Source of the DNA: Neolewinella xylanilytica
GTDB lineage: Bacteria > Bacteroidota > Bacteroidia > Chitinophagales > Saprospiraceae
Assembly (NCBI RefSeq): GCF_002934605.1
Contig: NZ_PTJC01000007.1
Location: 1 to 64,000 of the forward strand
Direction: 5' to 3'
Length of the DNA: 64,000 bases
Shown here piece after piece: positions 25,199 to 32,276 of the stretch (position 1 is its first letter; each line of letters begins with the position of its first letter). The notes below the pieces were generated by a model. The model searched no databases, had not been told where the DNA came from, and saw only the letters and a program-made list of their open reading frames with translations. The translations under genes were made by a program, and so were the position numbers.

Positions 25199-26620
25199 CT
25201 AGTTGGTAACCGCACTCCTCACCCGTTCCAGCAGCGCCAGGAGCTTATCGATGTCCGCGCGGGTGGTGGCGTAGTTCGTAATGCCGGCCCGTAAGCAATC
25301 CACTCCCCGAATCGGATAAACCGATATCCATGCTTCCCCCGATGCGACCACGCGGCTACACACTTCCCGTGCGAAAGCCCCGGCATCGGTCACGCCCGGC
25401 CGGGAAAAGCAGACCACGGGCAGTGGGGTGTCGTTGGTGAGGGTCCACCCGTGGGCGGTGAGGCGCTCCCGCAGGTAGTCGCCCATCTCCACGTGGTGGC
25501 GGATCGTTTTGGCGTAGCCCGCCCAGCCGAAAACCAGGAGCGAGAGGTACATCCGCAGGCCGAGAAAACGGCGTGACCATTGGATGGTATGGGTATAGGG
25601 GTCGACGATCGACAGGGACTTGCCTTCCCGGGGCATATAGGCGGCCTGGGTGTTGAACGTTTTATCCAGGATGTCGGGGTGGCGGGTAAGGAGCATACCG
25701 GTACCCATCGGTACCGAGAGCCACTTGTGAATGTCGGTGGCGATGGAGTCGGCCCGCTCGATACCTTTGAGCCAGTGGCGGTAATCGTCGTTAAGGACGG
25801 CCGCACCTCCGAAAGCGGCGTCGACGTGGAACCAGCAATCGTTTTGCCGGCAGAGCTCCGCGATGGCCGACAACTTGTCGATGGCGGCGGTTCCCGTGGT
25901 GCCCGCGGTGGCGATCACCAGGAAGGGGCGGTTGCCGGCGGTCCGGTCGGCCAGGAAGTGATCGCGCAGGGAGTCGACGGAGAGCTCCAGCCGGTCGTTG
26001 GTAGGAATGGTGACGACCGCCTGGAGGCCGAGCCCGACGACCCGGGCGGCCTTGACGACGGAGTGGTGGGCCTGATCGGAGCAGTAGATCACCGGCTCCC
26101 GGTGAAAGGCCCGGTAGCCCTGGTTGGCGTAGTCCGGGAAGGTATGGTTGAGGGCGCAGAGGATACCGGTCAGGTTGGCCTCGGCGCCGCCGCTGGTGAA
26201 GGTGCCGTCGACCGATTCGCGGGCGTAACCGAAGCGGGCACCGTATTCCCGGAGCAGGTAACGCTCTACTTCCGCGGCGTAGGGGGAGTGACTCCAGGCG
26301 GCCAGCTGGGGATTGAAGTAACCCGCGATCAGCTCCGCCAGGATGGATGGGAAGTTGGTGCGGGGATTGTAAAGTCCGTAGTACATGGGATGGGGGACGT
26401 GTACCTGGTACTTCAGTAAGTTATCCACTACCGTATCCACGGCTTCCAGCGGCGGCAGGGGCCGGGAGAAGTCGAATCCGGCTACCCATTCCCGTATTTT
26501 TTCCGGGTCCAGTTCGGGACTTACCCGCAGGTCACGGGTTTGGCCATAAAATTGCTCGAGTCGTGGCAGCAATTGATTGAACAGTTGTTGCCGCTGATCT
26601 GGGGTAAGGTCGAAATCCAT
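25199..26620 (-). CDS. Pyridoxal phosphate-dependent group II decarboxylase family protein
   Basis: PLP enzyme of the DOPA/glutamate/aromatic-L-amino acid decarboxylase family (473 aa). The cofactor Lys is about K299 in DIHKWLSVPMGTG, with the PLP-ring Asp at about 267 in HVDAAFGGAA and the TSGGAEANL segment near residue 145. PHPMYYGLYNP near the N-terminus is typical of the family. The amino acid substrate cannot be told; Bacteroidota members include aspartate- or aromatic-acid decarboxylases. The ATG at 26620 is preferred over 26647 because it follows a TACCTTCG box by 4 nt and opens with MDFDLTPDQRQQL. Downstream genes are a frameshifted GNAT and a DUF2007-like gene. Confidence 0.87.
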   Translation of the reverse strand: MDFDLTPDQRQQLFNQLLPRLEQFYGQTRDLRVSPELDPEKIREWVAGFDFSRPLPPLEAVDTVVDNLLKYQVHVPHPMYYGLYNPRTNFPSILAELIAGYFNPQLAAWSHSPYAAEVERYLLREYGARFGYARESVDGTFTSGGAEANLTGILCALNHTFPDYANQGYRAFHREPVIYCSDQAHHSVVKAARVVGLGLQAVVTIPTNDRLELSVDSLRDHFLADRTAGNRPFLVIATAGTTGTAAIDKLSAIAELCRQNDCWFHVDAAFGGAAVLNDDYRHWLKGIERADSIATDIHKWLSVPMGTGMLLTRHPDILDKTFNTQAAYMPREGKSLSIVDPYTHTIQWSRRFLGLRMYLSLLVFGWAGYAKTIRHHVEMGDYLRERLTAHGWTLTNDTPLPVVCFSRPGVTDAGAFAREVCSRVVASGEAWISVYPIRGVDCLRAGITNYATTRADIDKLLALLERVRSAVTN

Positions 26621-26624
26621 ATCC

Positions 26625-26632
26625 CGAAGGTA
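26625..26632 (-). promoter_or_regulatory. Putative -7 box (TACCTTCG)
   Basis: On the minus strand TACCTTCG ends 4 nt before the decarboxylase ATG, which would give a leaderless or near-leaderless mRNA. Confidence 0.35.
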
Positions 26633-26647
26633 GGGTGACCCGGGCAT

Positions 26648-26973
26648 CTTTCTCTTTGGGTCCGCCTGCTTATGTGGTTTGCCTTTGGAAGGGGCAGCTC
26701 AGCAGAGCCTTGTCGTTTCGCGGCTTCGGTTAGCCAAGGAGGAACCACGGAGTGCGGCTAAGCGATGTCGCTGATTGACGGCGGGGGACCGCAAAGAAAA
26801 GCAGGAGCGCCAGGTAACGCCAAGCCGTAACGGGAGGTGGTCGCAATGCTTCCGATAATTGGAAAGTCGCAAGCGTATTGCGGGAAAATTCGTTTCCATC
26901 TGTGCCGGGAATCCGGGCGATCGGGGTTGCCACATTCCGAGTCGGGGGGGGAGTGGGCGCCAAACCTCAAATT
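26648..26973. other. Gap: intergenic, no gene seen
   Basis: About 325 bp between the decarboxylase gene and the stop of the epimerase gene. Overlapping short open frames here have no recognisable motif. It probably holds only the promoter of the decarboxylase gene. Confidence 0.45.
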
Positions 26974-28032
26974 CTACACCATCCCCTCCTCCACCAGCAC
27001 TTCGAAGGCGTCTTCCATTGTCATTTTCAAGGGCCGGAAGTTGATTCCCAATTGGTTGCGAATCTTCGAATTATCCGCCGTCCAGGGTACGCCGACGTTG
27101 TTGCGCACGAAGCGGCGGGAAAGCGATTTATTGACGAGCGGCCCCACGATCATGACCAGCCACTTCGGTAGGGTACGGGTGGGAATGGGGTAATCTTTAC
27201 CGTACTTCGGTTGCAGGGCACGCGCCAATTCCGGGAAGGACGTATTGTGGGCGCAAGTGATATACCGGCCCTTGGCTTCGGGGGTAAAGGCCGCCAGGTA
27301 GTGCGCGTCGGCCACGTCCCGCACGTCAACCAGGCCGATATTGACATTGGGGACGCCGCTGCGCATGGTGCCGTCGCCAAGTTGCCTGAGCAAACTCAGG
27401 CTTTCCGAAGTGGTGCCGCCCGGATTGAGGGTGGGCCCCATGACCAGGCAGGGGTTAATGGTCACCAAGTCCCAACGGCTCTGGGCGTTGGCCATATCCC
27501 AGGCGGTTTTTTCCGCCAGGGTCTTGGAAAAGGCGTAGGGTTGATAATCGAGCGAGGCCGTGGTGTTCCAGACGCTCTCGGTTAGGACACCGCCGGGTGC
27601 CCTTTGGCAGTCGGTGGCGTCGGTGTAGATGGCCGCGCAGCTGCTGGTGAGGACCACCCGTTTTACGCTTTTGACCGCGTTGGCGCCGTTGAGTACGTTT
27701 TTGGTGCCCTTTACGGCGGGCTCGATCAGCTCCCGTTCCGGGTTATCCACATTGGGGCTAAAGGGGGAAGCGGTGTGGAAAACCAGTTCGCAGCCCTGCA
27801 TGGCTTCGGTGTAGGAGCCTTCGTCCAGGAGGTCGGCCCGGAAGTAGCGAATCGTGCCCGGGGCGGTTGCGGCCAGTTCGTCCAGGTGGGCCCGCTTTGC
27901 CTCGTTATCGGGTTGGCGTACGGGGGCATGGACGGTGAATCCTTCGAGCAGGAGCTTTTTTACCAGCCAGCCGGCTACATAGCCGGTTGCGCCGGTGACT
28001 AAAACGGGTTTGCTGCGATCGATCGTTTGCAT
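26974..28032 (-). CDS. NAD-dependent epimerase/dehydratase (dihydroflavonol-4-reductase-like)
   Basis: Extended-type SDR protein (352 aa). The cofactor motif GATGYVAGWL lies just after the first strand (VLVTGATGYVAGWLVKKLL), HTASPF is the usual family block, and YAFSKTLAE gives the YxxxK catalytic pair, with the upstream catalytic Ser in VLTSSCAA. The LDERxxG-like order and NPCLVMGPTLNP resemble anthocyanidin or dihydroflavonol-4-reductase-like proteins and eukaryotic cinnamoyl-CoA reductases, which in bacteria reduce assorted aldehydes or ketones. The start at 28032 puts the motif near the N-terminus. Cytoplasmic. Isolated on the minus strand. Confidence 0.85.
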   Translation of the reverse strand: MQTIDRSKPVLVTGATGYVAGWLVKKLLLEGFTVHAPVRQPDNEAKRAHLDELAATAPGTIRYFRADLLDEGSYTEAMQGCELVFHTASPFSPNVDNPERELIEPAVKGTKNVLNGANAVKSVKRVVLTSSCAAIYTDATDCQRAPGGVLTESVWNTTASLDYQPYAFSKTLAEKTAWDMANAQSRWDLVTINPCLVMGPTLNPGGTTSESLSLLRQLGDGTMRSGVPNVNIGLVDVRDVADAHYLAAFTPEAKGRYITCAHNTSFPELARALQPKYGKDYPIPTRTLPKWLVMIVGPLVNKSLSRRFVRNNVGVPWTADNSKIRNQLGINFRPLKMTMEDAFEVLVEEGMV

Positions 28033-28101
28033 AGGAAGGTGGGGCTTTGGCAATGGTAGTCGGGGTGCCGGCCTTTTGTTCGCTTACGGCGTAGGTTTGC
28101 C

Positions 28102-28118
28102 CCTGCGCTCCGCCGCCC
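28102..28118 (+). repeat. Intergenic repeat copy (CCTGCGCTCCGCCGCCC)
   Basis: One of the best matches to CCTGCGCKCCGNCGCCC. It lies in the gap between the GH92 stop and the epimerase start. Confidence 0.5.
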
Positions 28119-28231
28119 GCATGCCAGGTCGTAAGGTTCCGGGAGGTATCGGTTCCCGAATTAAATCCCAGCTACTGCGGGTGGCGATGATATGGGGTAG
28201 GCTACACGGGCGGACCCCCCGAACCGGCTCT

Positions 28232-30511
28232 TTACTCCCGGGAAAGCGAGTACGGATACGCCGAAGCCTCCGTCCCCCACTCCCGGTTAGGTTCCGGGCC
28301 CATTTCGAACTCGAGGGTGCCGCCCTGCATCAGTGCCTCGTGGCTGACCCAGTTCTTTTCGTAGGGCTCGCCGTTCCAGCTTACGCGCTGGACGTAGCGA
28401 TTCACGTCACTGTTTTCGGGGGCGGAGATGACCAGGGTATTGCCGTTCTCCAGCTCCAGGGTGATGCGCTCGAAGAGGGGCGCGCCCAGTACGTACTGAT
28501 CGGTAGCCGGAGCTACGGGGTAGAAGCCGAGGGCCGAGAAGACGTACCAGGCCGAGGTCTGCCCGTTGTCCTCGTCGCCGGCGTAGCCGTCCGGACCGGG
28601 GTGGTACATCCGGTTCATGGTCTCCCGTACCCAGTGCTGCGTTTTCCACGGCTGGCCGGCGTAGTTGTAGAGGTAGATCATGTGCTGGATCGGCTGATTA
28701 CCGTGTGCGTACTGCCCCATATCGGCGATCTGCATCTCCCGGATCTCGTGGATCACCTGGCCGTAGTAGCTGTCGTCGAAGACCGGCGGTAGGGAGAAGA
28801 CGCTGTCGAGCTTCGTGGTGAAAGCCTCCTCGCCGCCCATGAGATCGATCAGGCCCTGTACGTCGTGGAAGACCGACCAGCTGTAGTGCCAGCTGTTGCC
28901 CTCGGTGAAGGCGTCGCCCCACTTATAGGGATTGAAGGGGGCCATGAATTCGCCGTTCTCGTTTTTGCCGCGCATGAGGCCGGTCTCGGGGTCGAAGAGC
29001 TTGCGGTAGTTCAGGCTCCGCTGACGGTACTTTTCCACTTCTTCCGCCGGTTTGCCCAGTTTCTTGGCCAGCTGATAGATGGCGAAGTCGTCGTAGGCGT
29101 ACTCCAGGGTGCGGGCCGCGCTTTCGTTGATGTCGACGTCGTAGGGGACGTAACCGAGCTCGTTGTAGTACTCGGCACCGGCCCGGCCCACGGCGGTCAG
29201 GGGGCCGGCGTTGTTGGCGCCGTGTTTCAGGGCCTCGTAAAGGTTCTCGATGTCGTAGTCGTAGGCCTCGCCGCTTTTCAAATAGGCTTCGGCGACCACG
29301 GAGGCGGAGTTATTCCCGACCATGACGTTGCGCAGTCCGGGGCTCGCCCATTCCGGCAACCAGCCGCTTTCGTCGTAGGTGTTGGACAGCCCCTCCTGGA
29401 TGTGGCCGTTCAGTTCGGGGTACATCAGATTGAGGAAGGGAAAGAGTGCCCGGAAGGTGTCCCAGAAGCCCGTATCGGTGAAGAGGTAGCCGGGGCGCAC
29501 CTCCCCGTTGTAGGGGCTATAGTGTACTACCTCGCCGTCCGCGTCGAATTCGTAAAACTTGCGGGGGAAGAGCAGGGAGCGGTACAGGCAGCTGTAGAAG
29601 GTGGCCACCTGGTCCGGCGTACCGCCTTCCACCTGGATGCGGCCGAGTTCCTCGTTCCAGACGTCCCGGCCCTCCTGGCGGACGGCCTCGAAGTCGTCGT
29701 CGCCCAGTTCCTGCAGGTTCCGTTCGGCCTGTTCGTGGCTGATGAAGGAAGAGGCGACGCGGGCGTGGATTTGCTCGTCCGCCGAGGTCCGGAAACCAAC
29801 TAGCGCCCCGGCGTGGTTCACCTCCGCTTCCAGGCCTTCGGTTAATACTGAATCTTGGAAGGTTTTAGTCCAGGCGAAATCGGTATCGAACTGCACCACG
29901 AAGTAGTTACGGAAGTTCTCCGGTACCCCGCCGCTGTTGCGGGTGGTATAGCCGATGACCTTGCGTTCTTCCGGGATGATCTTCACGTAGGAGCCGCGGT
30001 CGAAGGCGTCGACGACCACGAAGCCGCTGTCGGTCTCGGGGAAGGTGAAGCGGAACATAGCCGCCCGGTCGGTGGGGGTGATTTCGGTGGTGATATCGTG
30101 GTCGGCCAGGTATACGCTGTAGTAATGCGGTTGCACCGTTTCGGCCTTGTGGGAAAACCAGCTCTGCCGTTCGTCTTCGTGGAAGCGGGGGGTGCCGGTA
30201 GCCGGCATGAGGGAGAACTGCCCGTAATCGTTCATCCACGGAGAGGGCTGGTGGGTCTGCTTGAAGCCCCGGATGCGGTACGCATCGTAGGTGTAGGCCC
30301 AGCCATTGCCCATTTCGCCGGTCTGGGGGGTCCAGAAGTTCATCCCCCAGGGGCGGGCGATGGCGGGGTAGACGTTGCCGTTGCTGAGGCGGTATTCCGA
30401 GTCGGTCCCCATGAGCGGGCGCGCGTAGTCTACGGGCTGGGCGGTGGCCCAATCCTGCGCGGAAAGATTCATCGATAAGGCTAGTACAAACAGGAGCAGC
30501 AGGGTACGCAT
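28232..30511 (-). CDS. GH92 family glycosyl hydrolase (alpha-1,2-mannosidase type)
   Basis: Exported glycoside hydrolase of 759 aa, signal peptide in the first 18 residues (LLLLFVLALSMNLSAQ). GH92 enzymes are calcium-dependent exo-alpha-mannosidases that trim mannose from glycans. The N-terminal beta-sandwich has MGTDSEYRLSNGNVYPAIARPWGMNFWTP in pieces, the family pattern around NGNVYP. The catalytic (alpha/alpha)6 domain ends with the diagnostic DEDNGQTSAWYVFSALGFYPV and a TDQYVLGAPLF segment. The start is set at ATG 30511, with 30526 as alternative. Upstream lies a TACCTTAC box and a perfect 12-bp palindrome. It is the first of four minus-strand genes in the carbohydrate region, but lacks a sorting domain, so it is likely periplasmic. 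Confidence 0.92.
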   Translation of the reverse strand: MRTLLLLFVLALSMNLSAQDWATAQPVDYARPLMGTDSEYRLSNGNVYPAIARPWGMNFWTPQTGEMGNGWAYTYDAYRIRGFKQTHQPSPWMNDYGQFSLMPATGTPRFHEDERQSWFSHKAETVQPHYYSVYLADHDITTEITPTDRAAMFRFTFPETDSGFVVVDAFDRGSYVKIIPEERKVIGYTTRNSGGVPENFRNYFVVQFDTDFAWTKTFQDSVLTEGLEAEVNHAGALVGFRTSADEQIHARVASSFISHEQAERNLQELGDDDFEAVRQEGRDVWNEELGRIQVEGGTPDQVATFYSCLYRSLLFPRKFYEFDADGEVVHYSPYNGEVRPGYLFTDTGFWDTFRALFPFLNLMYPELNGHIQEGLSNTYDESGWLPEWASPGLRNVMVGNNSASVVAEAYLKSGEAYDYDIENLYEALKHGANNAGPLTAVGRAGAEYYNELGYVPYDVDINESAARTLEYAYDDFAIYQLAKKLGKPAEEVEKYRQRSLNYRKLFDPETGLMRGKNENGEFMAPFNPYKWGDAFTEGNSWHYSWSVFHDVQGLIDLMGGEEAFTTKLDSVFSLPPVFDDSYYGQVIHEIREMQIADMGQYAHGNQPIQHMIYLYNYAGQPWKTQHWVRETMNRMYHPGPDGYAGDEDNGQTSAWYVFSALGFYPVAPATDQYVLGAPLFERITLELENGNTLVISAPENSDVNRYVQRVSWNGEPYEKNWVSHEALMQGGTLEFEMGPEPNREWGTEASAYPYSLSRE

Positions 30512-30549
30512 ATGGAGTAGGAGCATGACGGGATAGTTTCGGGATGGCA

Positions 30550-30593
30550 GTAAGGTAGCCGGTAAGTACGTATTGTAAAAGTAAATCGATTTA
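30550..30593 (-). promoter_or_regulatory. Candidate promoter and operator of the GH92 gene
   Basis: A TACCTTAC box (30550-30557, minus strand) lies 38 nt before the GH92 ATG. Upstream of it is the perfect 12-bp palindrome TAAATCGATTTA (30582-30593), with the central CG characteristic of LacI-family operators. A regulator gene of that family is not in the window. Confidence 0.45.
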
Positions 30594-30681
30594 GTGGAAC
30601 ATTAGCTTCGTCCGCCCAACGTAGCGTGCGCAGTTGGTCTGCCGAAGCGGATCGGACGCTCATTCTCCGTTAAGATGTACG

Positions 30682-30719
30682 CTCCTGGGTAGACGAGCTA
30701 TCGCTCGGCGGACCAGGAG
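30682..30719. repeat. Dispersed copy of the 38-bp palindromic repeat
   Basis: Left arm CTCCTGGGTAGACGAG, centre CTATCG, right arm CTCGGCGGACCAGGAG. It is identical at 37 of 38 positions to the element at 45035-45072, 14 kb away. It lies in the gap between the GH92 start and the photolyase stop, 7 bp beyond the latter. Confidence 0.85.
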
Positions 30720-30725
30720 ACGCCG

Positions 30726-32207
30726 TCAGCTTCGGGCATACCGGTCCACTAAGTCGGCAATATCCCCCGGCACGCTCACCCGCGGGACATCCCGCCCCGC
30801 CTGCTCCGCCAGCCAGTCCCCCACCCCCTTGCGGCGGCGCAGGGCGGCATCGCTGCGGGGCGGTACCCAGCCGTACACGTCGATTTCGCGGTAGCCCTTC
30901 TTCGCGTCGCCGAAGCCCCAGTGGATGTTGCCGTAGGTGGAGGCGTCGCGGCCGTCCAGGCTGAAGCGGTCGTTGAGGTAGCAGGCCACGGCGAAGGCCT
31001 CCTTCGGGTCCGGCCGCCAGCGGAGGAGCTGCTTGACCCAGTACATGCGCAGGTTGTTGTTCATCCAGCCGTCCAGCACGAAGGCTTTCTGGGCGGCGTT
31101 CCAGCTTTCGTCGTCGGTCTCCCCGTGGATCAGGGCCTCCAGTTCGTAGACCCGCTCCCGTTCGTCGCCGGCGTGCGCCAGCAGACTCTTGCGCGCCCAC
31201 TCCGGCAGGGCCGCCCACCGCGTGAAGTCCGGCAGCTTCCGGCAGCGGTGGTGAAAGTATTCCCGCCAGGTCAGCAGCTCGTCGAAGAATTTATACCGCG
31301 CCGCCGGATGCACGTCCCCGGCCTGCTCGGCCCGGAGCACGGCCAGGGCTACCTCCCGCGGCGAGAGCACCCCGAAGTGCATATAGGGCGACAGGTGGGT
31401 CGAGTCCTCCGCCAGCGCCGGATTGTTCCGCGTCCACTTGTAGCGCGGCACCACTTCCCGCACCGCGTGGTCCAGCCGCTCCAGCGCCTGGGTGCGGCCG
31501 CCGGGGTAAGCGGGCACCGCCCGTACCGACTCGTCGACGCCGCAGGTTTCAATCAGTTGATCCAGCCGGTCGAGGGTCCGGTCGGTGGCCTCGCCGGAGC
31601 CCAGGTCGAGGGGGCCGGCGAACGGTCCGACCGCAGGCCGCTGTTCCAGTTCCGTAGCCAGGTACTTGTCGCGCAGGGGCGTATGCGCCGCCCGGAATTT
31701 TTTCGTCGTATCCAGGTGCCCGGAGAACGCATTCATCGGCACGGCGCAGCAGGCGTCGACCGCCCATACGGCAGCGGACAGCCGCCCGGCCAACTCGTCG
31801 GCGTAGCGCCGCGTCACGAAGGTGGGTACGTCATCCACGACTACGGCGGCGGCGGGTTCGGCCAGCTTGGCCACGATGTCGACTTCTCCCTCTCCCGCAC
31901 GACGAACCCAGCGGACGAAGCGGAGGCCACGCTCCTCTAGTCCGGCCTGCAGGTCCAGGCTCGCCTCCAGAATGAACCGATGCAGCCGATGGGAGGCGTA
32001 GGGGTAGCGGTTCTCGAGGGCATGTACCACGACCACCGGAAGGCCCAGGTCGTTGCCCAGCAGGATGGCCACGTCCAGGACGGGATTATGCTCGCTGCGC
32101 AGCGCCTGCATCAGCCAGCAGAGCACGTACGCGCCGGATCGATTGACCGGCTGGGAAGTAAGTGGGCGGGTACGCTGGCGTAGGATGTCGTGGGCAGTCA
32201 CCCCCAA
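30726..32207 (-). CDS. Class II-like cryptochrome/photolyase family protein
   Basis: Predicted FAD-dependent deoxyribodipyrimidine photolyase (493 aa), which splits UV-induced pyrimidine dimers with blue light. The N-terminal alpha/beta domain starts RSGAYVLCWLMQALRSEHNP, VVVVHALENRYPYASHRLHRFILEASLDL in pieces, and the C-terminal FAD domain has AFVLDGWMNNNLRMYWVKQLL, LNDRFSLDGRDASTYGNIHW and FGDAKKGYREIDVYGWV, patterns of class II photolyases. No signal peptide. It is wedged among secreted glycosidases on the same strand; photoprotection has no obvious functional tie with them, so it may simply be a neighbour. Confidence 0.87.
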   Translation of the reverse strand: MGVTAHDILRQRTRPLTSQPVNRSGAYVLCWLMQALRSEHNPVLDVAILLGNDLGLPVVVVHALENRYPYASHRLHRFILEASLDLQAGLEERGLRFVRWVRRAGEGEVDIVAKLAEPAAAVVVDDVPTFVTRRYADELAGRLSAAVWAVDACCAVPMNAFSGHLDTTKKFRAAHTPLRDKYLATELEQRPAVGPFAGPLDLGSGEATDRTLDRLDQLIETCGVDESVRAVPAYPGGRTQALERLDHAVREVVPRYKWTRNNPALAEDSTHLSPYMHFGVLSPREVALAVLRAEQAGDVHPAARYKFFDELLTWREYFHHRCRKLPDFTRWAALPEWARKSLLAHAGDERERVYELEALIHGETDDESWNAAQKAFVLDGWMNNNLRMYWVKQLLRWRPDPKEAFAVACYLNDRFSLDGRDASTYGNIHWGFGDAKKGYREIDVYGWVPPRSDAALRRRKGVGDWLAEQAGRDVPRVSVPGDIADLVDRYARS

Positions 32208-32211
32208 ACAA

Positions 32212-32254
32212 CCGCGGGCGGATCAAAGGGTTCTTCCCTCCGATCCGCCCGCGG
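32212..32254 (-). terminator. Strong hairpin terminator after the GH10 gene
   Basis: A perfect 13-bp stem (CCGCGGGCGGATC at 32212-32224, GATCCGCCCGCGG at 32242-32254) with a 17-nt loop, 22 nt past the GH10 stop codon, followed on the minus strand by the T-rich TTGTTTGG. It lies just before the photolyase start. Confidence 0.7.
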
Positions 32255-32276
32255 CGAAAGCTATTTATGCTACCGG

